In this document: piece after piece, positions 1 to 6,954 of the stretch
Numbering within the stretch: the stretch's first letter is position 1
How the letters are laid out: every line of letters starts with the position of its first letter
DNA from: Arthrobacter pityocampae
Lineage (GTDB): Bacteria; Actinomycetota; Actinomycetes; Actinomycetales; Micrococcaceae
NCBI RefSeq assembly: GCF_002927275.1
Contig: NZ_PRKW01000004.1
Coordinates: 248,001 to 312,000, forward strand
Direction of reading: 5' to 3'
Length of the DNA: 64,000 nucleotides
Program-made: the position numbers and the translations under genes
The notes under the pieces: generated by a model
Database searches by the model: none
Told to the model about the DNA's origin: nothing
The model's input: only the letters and a program-made list of their open reading frames with translations

Positions 1-357
1 GCCCTGCGCCGCCGCGAAGGTGGGCGCGGGGAAGTCGGCCATCCTCCGCAGCAGCGGGGTGAGCGTGGCATCGAGGAACCCGAAGGCGTCGTCGGCTCCC
101 GGCTGGATGGAGCCGAGGTCCCGGCCCGCGCAGAACGCGCGCCCCTCCCCGCGCAGCACGAGCGCGCGGACGGTGCCGTCAGCGACCCCCGCAGCGGCGG
201 CGTCGTACGCGGCGGAGAGCTCGGTGAGCGCCTGCTCGTCGACGGCGTTGAGCCGGTACGGGGCGTCCAGCACCACCTCGGCGATGCCGTTCACGATGGT
301 GAGGCGGACCATGCCGGCGGAGGGGTCACCGGGCGGCGGCGTGGTGGAGGGGGTCAT
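1..357 (-). CDS. Enoyl-CoA hydratase/isomerase, PaaG-like (C-terminal part outside window)
   Basis: Crotonase-fold protein, 119 codons visible; the gene runs off the left edge. The ATG lies 9 nt after the paaE stop, so it is the sixth gene of the paaABCDE operon. The segment GEGRAFCAGRDL (about residues 73-84) is the crotonase oxyanion-hole region and resembles PaaG, the isomerase that converts ring-1,2-epoxyphenylacetyl-CoA to oxepin-CoA. The distinguishing C-terminal half cannot be seen, so a PaaF-type hydratase is also possible. Family assignment is sure; the exact step is inferred from context. Confidence 0.8.
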   Translation of the reverse strand, partial: MTPSTTPPPGDPSAGMVRLTIVNGIAEVVLDAPYRLNAVDEQALTELSAAYDAAAAGVADGTVRALVLRGEGRAFCAGRDLGSIQPGADDAFGFLDATLTPLLRRMADFPAPTFAAAQG

Positions 358-366
358 GGCTGCCTC

Positions 367-1497
367 TCAGGCGTCGTAGTCGACGGCGACGTCGCTACTG
401 GTCGGGTGGGCCTGGCACGTGAGGACATAGCCCGCGGCCACCTCGTCGGGTTCGAGGGCGTAGTTCTCCTCCATGGCCACCGTGCCCTGGACGAGCTTCG
501 CGCGGCACGTCCCGCAGACCCCGCCGGCGCACGCGAACGGCACGTCGGGCCGCACCCTGAGGGCGGCGTTGAGGATGGACTCGCGGGCGTGGGTGGGGCT
601 CTGCACGGAGCCCTGCAGCCCGTCCAGGTTGAAGGAGATGGTGTAGTTCTCCCCGTTGTCGGCGGGCAGGACCGGGCGCCCGTGGCTGCCCTCCGGCCGG
701 GTGGGCTCACCCGTGGTGAACAGTTCGAAGCGCACCCTGTCCGCGGATACCCCGCGGTCGGTGAGGAAGTCCCGGCACAGCTGCACGAGCTCGAACGGCC
801 CGCAGAGGAACCACTCGTCCACGCGGTCGGTGTCGATGACCGTGCCGAGCAGTTTCTCCAGCTTGTCGGCGTCGATCCGGCCCGAGAGCAGCGGCGAGAT
901 GCGCTGCTCGCGGGAGAGGACGTGGTGCACCGCGAAGCGGGCGGGGTAGCGGTCCTTGAGGTCGGCGAGCTCCTCGAGGAACATGACGTCCATCGCGGCG
1001 CGGTTCGCGTAGACGAGGTCGAAGCGCACGTCCGGGCCGGCGGCGAGCATGGACCGGGCGATCGAGATCACCGGGGTGATCCCGGACCCGGCGGCGACGG
1101 CGACGAACGAGGCGGCCTGCTCCCCCGGCGTCGTGCGCGGTGTGAACTGCCCGAGCGGGCTCATGACCTCGAGGGTGTCCCCCGCCGCGAGGGATTCGTT
1201 GGCCCAGGTGGAGAAGACGCCGCCGAGGTCGCGCTTCACGGCGACGCGCAGCTCACCGGGTTGGGGGTCGGCGCAGATGGAGTAGCTGCGGCGGACCTCC
1301 CGCGGGACGCCGTCGACGTCGAGCGTGGTGCGCAGCGCCACGTACTGCCCGGGCAGGTACCCGAAGGCGTCCTGCAGCGTGGGAGGGACGTCGAGGGTGA
1401 CCTCGACGGCGTCCTCCGTCAGACGGCGGACGCTACGGACGGTGAGCGTGTGGAAGGCGCTCCGCCGCTTGGTGGAGGGGGCGAGGACAACGGCCAT
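367..1497 (-). CDS. paaE: 1,2-phenylacetyl-CoA epoxidase, reductase subunit PaaE
   Basis: A 376-aa flavin/iron-sulfur reductase that passes electrons from NAD(P)H to the diiron epoxidase PaaAC. The order is an N-terminal FAD-binding barrel (about 1-110, with RRSYSIC), an NAD-binding domain (about 115-235, GSGITPVISI) and a C-terminal plant-type 2Fe-2S ferredoxin domain (about 285-376) with the cluster motif CAGGVCGTC followed by a fourth Cys in LTCQAHP. The start MAVVLAPSTK was chosen because its ATG overlaps the paaD stop (ATGA), indicating translational coupling; an in-frame upstream extension only shadows paaD. Confidence 0.96.
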   Translation of the reverse strand: MAVVLAPSTKRRSAFHTLTVRSVRRLTEDAVEVTLDVPPTLQDAFGYLPGQYVALRTTLDVDGVPREVRRSYSICADPQPGELRVAVKRDLGGVFSTWANESLAAGDTLEVMSPLGQFTPRTTPGEQAASFVAVAAGSGITPVISIARSMLAAGPDVRFDLVYANRAAMDVMFLEELADLKDRYPARFAVHHVLSREQRISPLLSGRIDADKLEKLLGTVIDTDRVDEWFLCGPFELVQLCRDFLTDRGVSADRVRFELFTTGEPTRPEGSHGRPVLPADNGENYTISFNLDGLQGSVQSPTHARESILNAALRVRPDVPFACAGGVCGTCRAKLVQGTVAMEENYALEPDEVAAGYVLTCQAHPTSSDVAVDYDA

Positions 1498-2009
1498 CAG
1501 TGCACCTTGAAGTAGTCGAAGGGTTCCCTGCAGTCGTTGCACACGTACAGCGCCTTGCAGGAGGTGGACCCGAAGCGGGTCAGCTCGCGGGTGTTCAGGG
1601 ACGAGCACTGGGGGCACTTGACGCTCAGCCCGAGGCGCACCGGCCCGACGGCGGCCTTGCCGGTCGGCGGCGCGATGCCGTACTGCGCGAGCTTCGCCTT
1701 GCCGTCGTCGCTGAGCCAGTCCGTGGTCCAGGCGGGCGAGAGCACGAGCCGGACGGCGACGTCGTCGTATCCCGCCGCGTGCAGTGCCGCGGTGACGTCG
1801 TCGCGGATGGCGTCCATGGCGGGGCAGCCCGAATAGGTGGGAGTGATCGCGACCTCGACCCGGCCCGACGGCGCCACGTGGGCCTCACGCAGCACGCCGA
1901 GGTCCTCGATGGTCAGGACCGGGATCTCCGGGTCGACGACCGTGGCCGCGACGTCCCATGCCGCCGCGTCGGGTGCCGCCGCAGGCCGCAGGTCCGTGCC
2001 GGTCACCAT
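1497..2009 (-). CDS. paaD: 1,2-phenylacetyl-CoA epoxidase, subunit PaaD
   Basis: A 170-aa DUF59/MIP18-family protein (about residues 15-100, with TYSGCPAMD) with a C-terminal cysteine-rich tail (CPQCSS then CKALYVCNDC) that looks like a metal-binding ribbon. PaaD is needed for phenylacetyl-CoA epoxidase activity and is thought to help assemble its metal centres. It lies 21 nt after the paaC stop and overlaps paaE by the ATGA arrangement. Length and tail match actinobacterial PaaD/PaaJ-type proteins. Confidence 0.95.
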   Translation of the reverse strand: MVTGTDLRPAAAPDAAAWDVAATVVDPEIPVLTIEDLGVLREAHVAPSGRVEVAITPTYSGCPAMDAIRDDVTAALHAAGYDDVAVRLVLSPAWTTDWLSDDGKAKLAQYGIAPPTGKAAVGPVRLGLSVKCPQCSSLNTRELTRFGSTSCKALYVCNDCREPFDYFKVH

Positions 2010-2030
2010 GCCGCGCTCACAGGTAGGCCC

Positions 2031-2855
2031 TCACCACGACGCCCCGGGGTGCTCGCGGGCGAGGACCTGCATCTCGGCGAGCATGTACCCGAGGTGCTCG
2101 CTGTGGCGTCCCAGACGGCCGCCGCCGGTGGCTCCCGGCACGGCGGGGACGTCGAGTTCGGCCTCGGTGAGGACCGTCAGCACGGCGTCGTCGAACGGTG
2201 CGCGGAGCTCGCTCGGGCGGACGCCGGCGTCGCCCACCTCGTCGATGAGCGGGTGATCGGTGAACAGTTCCTCGACGTAGGGCCAGGTGAGTCGAAGCCC
2301 GGCGATCATCCGGCGGCGCGACTCCTCCGTGCCCAGCGCCAGGCGCAGGACCCACTGGGTGGCGTGGTCCCGGTGGTAGTCGACTTCCTTGACGGCTTTG
2401 GCGGCGATCGCGGCGAGCGTCGGATCGCTCGAGTGGACGAGGCGGGAGTAGAGCTCCCATTGGTAGAGGGAGACGACGAACTGCCGGGCGATGGTGCGGG
2501 CGAAGTCCCCGTTGGGCTGCTCGACGAGGTGCACCGAGCGGAACTCGGGCTCGCGGCGGAAGTAGGCGAGGTCGTCCTCGGTCCTGTCCCAGGCACGGCC
2601 GGCGTAGGTCAGGAAGGACCGCGCGTGGCCGATCTGGTCGAGGGCGATGTTGGCCAGCGCCACGTCCTCCTCGAGTTCGGGGGCCCGGGAGATCCACCAG
2701 CCGAGCCGCTGCGCGAGGATCAGGGCGTCGTCGCCGAGCCCGAGCGCGTACCGGGCGACGGCGTCGGCGGGCTTCGCGTCCTGGAGGGCGATGTCCTCGG
2801 GCCGCAGCGCGTTGCCCGGGGTGATGCGGGTGGCACTGGCGTTCGCCTCGCTCAC
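2031..2855 (-). CDS. paaC: 1,2-phenylacetyl-CoA epoxidase, structural subunit PaaC
   Basis: A 274-aa ferritin-like partner of PaaA in the epoxidase core. The family core is visible as LILAQRLGWW, PELEEDVALAN and IALDQIGHAR. In known complexes PaaC is the non-catalytic scaffold of the PaaAC heterodimer. The GTG start was chosen because it overlaps the paaB stop (GTGA) and begins SEANASATR; the frame stays open farther upstream only inside paaB. Confidence 0.95.
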   Translation of the reverse strand: MSEANASATRITPGNALRPEDIALQDAKPADAVARYALGLGDDALILAQRLGWWISRAPELEEDVALANIALDQIGHARSFLTYAGRAWDRTEDDLAYFRREPEFRSVHLVEQPNGDFARTIARQFVVSLYQWELYSRLVHSSDPTLAAIAAKAVKEVDYHRDHATQWVLRLALGTEESRRRMIAGLRLTWPYVEELFTDHPLIDEVGDAGVRPSELRAPFDDAVLTVLTEAELDVPAVPGATGGGRLGRHSEHLGYMLAEMQVLAREHPGASW

Positions 2856-3199
2856 AGGTGCTTCACCCCCTCGCTCTTCGTGTAGTACGTGGCATGCCGG
2901 TAGTCCTTGCCCTGCGGCGATTCGAAGAAGGCCCCCTTCGCGTCCGGGTCGCTCGTGATGATCGACGACGCCGGGACCACCCACAGGCTCACGCCCTCGT
3001 TGCGGCGCGTGTACAGGTCACGGGCGTTGCGCAGGGCCATCGCGGCGTCGGGTGCATGCAGCGATCCCGCATGGACGTGGGAGAGCCCGCGGGAGGAGCG
3101 CACGAAGACCTCCCAGAGCGGCCAGGCCGCGCGGTCCTCGTGCAGGCCCGACGTCGGTGCGGTCGCGCCGTCGTCGCCCGTGGTCGATCCGCCGGTCAC
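2852..3199 (-). CDS. paaB: 1,2-phenylacetyl-CoA epoxidase, subunit PaaB
   Basis: A 115-aa PaaB protein, a small subunit of the multicomponent epoxidase thought to bridge PaaAC units. Typical segments are WPLWEVFVRSSRGLSHVHAGSLHAPD, split here as WPLWEVFVRS and LSHVHAGSLHA, followed by LRNARDLYTRR and SLWVVPA. The GTG start directly abuts the paaA stop (no intergenic base) and the stop overlaps the paaC start, so the gene is embedded in the operon. The N-terminal 20 residues are low in complexity and vary in the family. Confidence 0.95.
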   Translation of the reverse strand: MTGGSTTGDDGATAPTSGLHEDRAAWPLWEVFVRSSRGLSHVHAGSLHAPDAAMALRNARDLYTRRNEGVSLWVVPASSIITSDPDAKGAFFESPQGKDYRHATYYTKSEGVKHL

Positions 3200-4177
3200 C
3201 TAGGCCGCCTTCGTCGTGTGCTTCGCGGCCTGGCGGGCCGCGTACGCCGAGGCGGCGTCGCGGACCCAGGCGCCGTCCTCGTGGGCCTCCCGGCGCCGCT
3301 CCATGCGCTGGGCGTTGCAGGGTCCGCGGCCCGCGAGGACCTCCTTGAACTCGTTCCAGTCGAGGGGTCCGTGCTCCCACCGGCCGCTCTCCTCGTCGAA
3401 GCGGACGTCCTTGTCCGGCAGGTCGAGTCCGAGGACCTTGATCTGCTCGACCATCATGCCGACGAAGCGGGAGCGCAGCTCGTCGTTCGAGAAGCGCTTG
3501 ATCTTCCACTCCATGGACTTCTGCGAGTTCGGGGAATCCTCGTCCGGCGGACCGAACATCATGAGCGACGGCGCGTACCAGCGATTGACGGCGTCCTGGG
3601 CCATGGCGCGCTGCTCGGGGGTGCCGTTGGCCAGTTCGAGCAGGATCTCGAAGCCCTGCCGCTGGTGGAACGACTCCTCCTTGCAGATGCGGACCATCGC
3701 ACGCCCGTAGGGGCCGTAGGAGGCGCGGCAGAGGGGCACCTGGTTGCAGATGGCCGCTCCGTCGACGAGCCAGCCGATGGCCCCGATGTCCGCCCAGGTC
3801 AGCACGGGGTAGTTGAAGATGCTCGAGTAGCGCGCCTTGCCGGCGATGAGGTCCTCGGTCATCTGGTCGCGCGGGGTGCCGAGGGTCTCCGCAGCGGAGT
3901 ACAGGTAGAGCCCGTGCCCGGCCTCGTCCTGGACCTTCGCCATGAGCACGGCCTTGCGCTTGAGGGACGGCGCCCGCGTGATCCAGTTCGCCTCCGGCTG
4001 CATGCCGATGATCTCGGAGTGCGCATGCTGGGAGATCTGGCGGGTCAGGGACTTGCGGTAGTCCGCGGGCATCCAGTCGCGCGGTTCGATGCGCATGTCC
4101 TGGGCGATGAGGTCGTTGAAGACCTTCTCGCCGGCGGCGTCGTGGTCCGCGCGGGTCTCGATCGCTGTAGCCGTCAT
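3200..4177 (-). CDS. paaA: 1,2-phenylacetyl-CoA epoxidase, catalytic subunit PaaA
   Basis: A 325-aa diiron monooxygenase subunit that epoxidises the aromatic ring of phenylacetyl-CoA. Diiron-ligand motifs are visible: DEAGHG (about residue 86) in the first ferritin-like pair and EESFHQ (about 166) in the second. Family segments such as [10 protein letters not shown] and [16 protein letters not shown] also occur. It is the first gene of the operon paaA-B-C-D-E-(paaG-like). The ATG lies about 50 nt downstream of a TTGACC/TATACT promoter overlapped by a TetR-type palindrome, so it is very probably controlled by PaaR. Confidence 0.97.
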   Translation of the reverse strand: MTATAIETRADHDAAGEKVFNDLIAQDMRIEPRDWMPADYRKSLTRQISQHAHSEIIGMQPEANWITRAPSLKRKAVLMAKVQDEAGHGLYLYSAAETLGTPRDQMTEDLIAGKARYSSIFNYPVLTWADIGAIGWLVDGAAICNQVPLCRASYGPYGRAMVRICKEESFHQRQGFEILLELANGTPEQRAMAQDAVNRWYAPSLMMFGPPDEDSPNSQKSMEWKIKRFSNDELRSRFVGMMVEQIKVLGLDLPDKDVRFDEESGRWEHGPLDWNEFKEVLAGRGPCNAQRMERRREAHEDGAWVRDAASAYAARQAAKHTTKAA

Positions 4178-4213
4178 GGTGCCTGCCTCGCTCGTCCGGA
4201 CGTCCGGTTTAAT

Positions 4214-4233
4214 TACCGACCGTTCGTTCAGTA
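4214..4233. promoter_or_regulatory. TetR/PaaR-type operator upstream of paaA
   Basis: TACCGACCGTTCGTTCAGTA is an inverted repeat of two 9-bp arms (7 of 9 paired) around TT. It lies 36-56 bp before the paaA start, over the -10 element. A near-identical palindrome precedes the other phenylacetate operon (12,059-12,078), and the TetR-family gene paaR is 760 bp away, so it is probably the PaaR operator. Confidence 0.7.
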
Positions 4234-4259
4234 TAGGGAGGGCCGGCGAGGGAGGTCAA
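4230..4259 (-). promoter_or_regulatory. Promoter of the paaABCDE operon
   Basis: On the minus strand TTGACC (4254-4259) is followed after 18 nt by TATACT (4230-4235), both close to the housekeeping sigma consensus. The -10 overlaps the palindrome at 4214-4233, so repressor binding there should block transcription. Seen in sequence; activity is inferred. Confidence 0.65.
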
Positions 4260-4340
4260 CGGTTGGGCGGGCAGGGTTCGGCTGGTCAGGGAGGGGATTC
4301 TTGAGGCCTGGAAGGTGCGGGCCTCGTGGTGCGCCGGGCG

Positions 4341-4388
4341 TCATTGGGTCATTGGGTCATTGGGTCATTGCGTCATTGCGTCATTGGG
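4341..4388. repeat. Six tandem copies of an octamer (TCATTGGG)
   Basis: Six consecutive 8-bp units read TCATTGGG x3, TCATTGCG x2 and TCATTGGG. The array ends just before the stop of the minus-strand gene at 4397 and lies outside coding sequence. It may vary in copy number by slippage. Confidence 0.85.
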
Positions 4389-4396
4389 GTGCAGCG

Positions 4397-4849
4397 TCAG
4401 CCCACGCGGGCGAGTGGCGCGTCCCGGCTGTCCTGGCTCGCGGCCAGGATCTCCCGCAGTTCCCGGACGGGTCCGTTCTCGGCGGCTCGCGAGGAGAGCT
4501 GGGCGTTCATCCAGGCGGCCAGCCGCTTCTCCCCGGCGGTCGCGGGAGAGGAGAGGGACGGCAATCGGCCCTCGTCCTCGAGGAACGCGGAGATGCTCTC
4601 GACCTTCAGCCAGGCGGCCCCGGTGCGCTGATGACCGGTCGCGTCCTCTGAGAGCAGCCCTGCCTCGCAGAGCTTCGCCCGGTGCGCCGGCGTCAGGCGA
4701 CCGGCACGGGCGGCCTTGCGCTGTTCGTCGAGCCACACGGCCAGGCGGTGCTCGCCCGGCGTGGAGGCCCTGAAATACGGGTCACGGCCCTCACTGTCAC
4801 GGAAGGCGATGAGTGCCCGCAGGCGGAGGTCCCAGGAGGTGGTCAGCAC
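4397..4849 (-). CDS. Helicase-associated (HA) domain protein, function unknown
   Basis: A 150-aa protein with no helicase domain. It has two copies of a helicase-associated-like pattern: RLRALIAFRDSEGRDPYF then EHRLAVWLDEQRKAARAGRL, and later FLEDEGRLPSL then EKRLAAWMNAQL. Such short HA proteins are common orphans in Arthrobacter-type genomes and may bind nucleic acid. The GTG at 4849 has a GGAAAGG ribosome site 9 nt upstream; a TTG at 4876 would add 9 residues without one. It is divergent from paaR, with an unusually AT-rich spacer. Confidence 0.6.
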   Translation of the reverse strand: MLTTSWDLRLRALIAFRDSEGRDPYFRASTPGEHRLAVWLDEQRKAARAGRLTPAHRAKLCEAGLLSEDATGHQRTGAAWLKVESISAFLEDEGRLPSLSSPATAGEKRLAAWMNAQLSSRAAENGPVRELREILAASQDSRDAPLARVG

Positions 4850-4876
4850 GGGGAGCGGCCTTTCCGAGTGGAGCAA

Positions 4877-4917
4877 ATGATAGTAATAAGGGTACTACTA
4901 ACTAGGCAAGCTAACTA
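4877..4917. promoter_or_regulatory. AT-rich divergent promoter region with short repeats
   Basis: This is one of the few AT-rich stretches of the window. It contains the direct repeat CTAACTA (4898-4904 and 4911-4917) and an inverted TAGTA/TACTA pair. On the minus strand TATCAT (4877-4882) could be a -10 for the HA-domain gene. It also lies about 75 bp upstream of paaR, so it may carry regulation for both. Confidence 0.35.
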
Positions 4918-4990
4918 TCACCCGCTGAGAGTGATGCCTCCCTCACCGCCACCCGTCCGGTGTGCTGGAGCGTCGTGCAAAAATGGGCCC

Positions 4991-5602
4991 ATGACCGTCG
5001 ACGGATCCCGCCCAGCCGCTGCCCGGCGCGGACGCCCCGGGTACGACCAGCAGTCGGTCCTCGCCGTCGCGGTCGCAGCCTTCAACCGGCACGGCTACGA
5101 GGCGACGTCGATGGGCATGCTCGCCGAAGAGCTCGGCATCAGCAAGTCCGCGATCTACCACCACGTGCCGTCCAAGGGGGACCTCCTCCGGCTGGCCCTC
5201 GATCAGGCGCTCGGCGGCCTGGAATCCGTGCTGCAGGACCCCCGTTCGCACACCGGCCCCGCGGACGCCCGGCTCGAGTTCGTGCTGCGGGGGACGATCG
5301 CCGTCCTGACCGACCGGCTGCCCTTCGTCACGCTGCTGTTGCGGTTGCGCGGCAACACGGAGATCGAGCGGGAGGCGCTCCAGCGACGCAGGGCCTTCGA
5401 CCGCGAAGTGGCGGCCCTCGTCGATGCCGCGCGGCATGAGGGCTCCATCCGGAAGGACATCGACCCGAGGACCACCACGCGCCTGATCTTCGGCACCATC
5501 AACTCCATCGTCGAGTGGTACAAGCCGGGTGGCCCCCTGACCGCAGAGAAGCTCTCCGACGACATCATCCACATGGTGTTCGACGGCCTGCATCGGCGCT
5601 GA
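4991..5602 (+). CDS. paaR: TetR-family regulator PaaR
   Basis: A 203-aa TetR-family repressor. The N-terminal HTH (about residues 20-66) contains AFNRHGYEATSMGMLAEELG and SKSAIYHHVPSKGDLL; the C-terminal ligand domain includes FGTINSIVEWYKPGG, typical of PaaR-like regulators. PaaR proteins repress phenylacetate genes and are released by phenylacetyl-CoA. Two copies of a candidate 20-bp operator lie before the two paa operons. The start is ATG 4991; an A-rich hexamer ending 6 nt before it (4979-4984) could mean a leaderless mRNA, as no ribosome site is seen. Confidence 0.88.
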   Translation: MTVDGSRPAAARRGRPGYDQQSVLAVAVAAFNRHGYEATSMGMLAEELGISKSAIYHHVPSKGDLLRLALDQALGGLESVLQDPRSHTGPADARLEFVLRGTIAVLTDRLPFVTLLLRLRGNTEIEREALQRRRAFDREVAALVDAARHEGSIRKDIDPRTTTRLIFGTINSIVEWYKPGGPLTAEKLSDDIIHMVFDGLHRR

Positions 5603-6036
5603 CCCTGGCCGGGCGACGCTTCTGCCCGCCGACTCGCCCAGCTAAATGGGCATGGTGAGACATCCCCACCGAACCAGCTGTGTCGATGGGCAGAAGCACC
5701 CAAGCACCGCTGACCGGGGCCGGCGTCGGTGGGCAGAACCGCTGAAGCACCCCCGCCCCCGGGCCGCGCAACCCTTCTGCCCTACGACCCCTGCCCGTGC
5801 AACCCTTCTGCCCTCCGACTCGCCCAGCTAAGTGGGCATGGTGAGACATCCCCACCGAACCAGGTGTGTCGATGGGCAGCAGCACTCAAGCGCCGCTGAC
5901 CGGGGCCGGCGTCGGTGGGCAGAACCACTGAAGCACCCCTGACGATCACCTGACCGGCGTGCATGAGTGTCAGTACCTTGTCCACATACGCCGGTCATGC
6001 GGGTCGGCGAGCAGCACGGACTGTCAGGGTGCCTCC
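5603..6036. repeat. Intergenic region with a duplicated 135-bp block of palindromic repeats
   Basis: No convincing gene lies here. Positions 5619-5753 and 5805-5939 are direct repeats about 95% identical, offset 186 bp. Each copy holds a hairpin-forming GTGGGCATG...CATCCCCAC segment (the first copy begins ATGGG) and ends in GTCGGTGGGCAGAACC. Between them GCAACCCTTCTGCCCT occurs twice. The core TCGGTGGGCA recurs at 6,854-6,906 and, inverted, at 27,171-27,431. Confidence 0.85.
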
Positions 6037-6846
6037 ATGAACCCAAGCAATGCGCTGGAAGCCTTCGGCGGTGTAGCCCGCAGCACGAGACTTCTCCGGG
6101 CCGGAGTCACCCCTCATCGGCTCAGGCGGGCGCTGACGCGCGGGGAGGTACTCCGCCCGGTCCGTGGTGTCTACTGTCTGCCCGGCCATACCAGTGGTCT
6201 TCTGACGGCCACCTGCGTGCACGCGGAGCTTGCCTGCATCAGTGCGGCGCGGGGTCCCGGCCTCTGGACCCTGCGACCGCCGTCGCTGATCCATGCGAGC
6301 GTGAACCACGGGCGCGCCCTCGACGCCCGATTCCGCGTGCACAGATCGGAGGGACTGCTCACTCCCTTGCGGATCTGCCTCCAGGCGATGCGGTGCCTGC
6401 CCGAACTAGATGCCCTGTGCATCGTCGAGTCCGCCGTCGCGCTGGGCCACGTCCCGCTCGCCCGGCTGAAGGACTCGGTGGGCGGACGACGGGACGGGGC
6501 CCTGCGGCGGATCGTCGAGCTCATCGACCCGCATTCGCAGTCCGTCCTCGAGACCGTGGCGCGCTACCACCTCCGGTCCGCGGGCCTCAGCACCCAGTCT
6601 CAGGTATACATCCGGGGCGTGGGCCGGCTCGATCTGTACGTGGACGGAATCCTCGGCATCGAGGTGGACGGGCGCCAGCACCACAGCGACCATCGCGAGT
6701 TCGAGGAGGACCGACGCCGCTGGAACGTGCTCACCATGCAGGGCGTGCCGGTCCTCAGGGTGACCCACGCCCTGCTGACACGTGAGCCGGACCAGTTCCT
6801 GGCACTCGTACGGGCCGCCATCGCCTCACGCCGGCCCGGTCACTGA
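6037..6846 (+). CDS. AbiEi-like antitoxin-domain / DUF559 endonuclease-fold protein
   Basis: A 269-aa protein. The N-terminal part (about 1-60, with GVTPHRLRRALTRGEVLRPV and RGVYCLPG) resembles the winged-helix domain of AbiEi-type antitoxins. The C-terminal part (about 195-265) matches DUF559, a Vsr-like PD-(D/E)XK nuclease fold, with LDLYVDGILGIEVDG, HHSDHREFEEDRRR and GVPVLRVTHALL. No AbiEii toxin is adjacent, so a two-gene toxin-antitoxin function is not supported. ATG 6037 was chosen because homologues start near MNPSNALEAFGG. Palindromic repeats bracket the gene. Confidence 0.72.
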   Translation: MNPSNALEAFGGVARSTRLLRAGVTPHRLRRALTRGEVLRPVRGVYCLPGHTSGLLTATCVHAELACISAARGPGLWTLRPPSLIHASVNHGRALDARFRVHRSEGLLTPLRICLQAMRCLPELDALCIVESAVALGHVPLARLKDSVGGRRDGALRRIVELIDPHSQSVLETVARYHLRSAGLSTQSQVYIRGVGRLDLYVDGILGIEVDGRQHHSDHREFEEDRRRWNVLTMQGVPVLRVTHALLTREPDQFLALVRAAIASRRPGH

Positions 6847-6853
6847 GCGATTC

Positions 6854-6906
6854 CGGTGGGCATGATCGGTGATGCCCACCGAGGTGCACGTGTCGGTGGG
6901 CATCAC
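6854..6906. repeat. Palindromic repeat of the TCGGTGGGCA family
   Basis: CGGTGGGCAT (6854-6863) pairs perfectly with ATGCCCACCG (6872-6881) across an 8-nt loop, and TCGGTGGGCATCAC follows at 6893-6906. It lies between the convergent DUF559 gene and paaZ and could act as a transcript end as well as a repeat-family member. Confidence 0.75.
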
Positions 6907-6954
6907 AAGCGAAACCGGGCACCGGGCTACCCGCGCACCGGGCCGAAGCGCCGG

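Noticed and set aside
2858-4651. A 597-codon plus-strand frame opposite paaA and paaB
   Set aside because: It is a shadow of the phenylacetate genes; it has no family features.
6037-6846. A complete AbiE toxin-antitoxin system
   Set aside because: Only the AbiEi-like part is present, fused to DUF559; no AbiEii-type toxin gene is adjacent.
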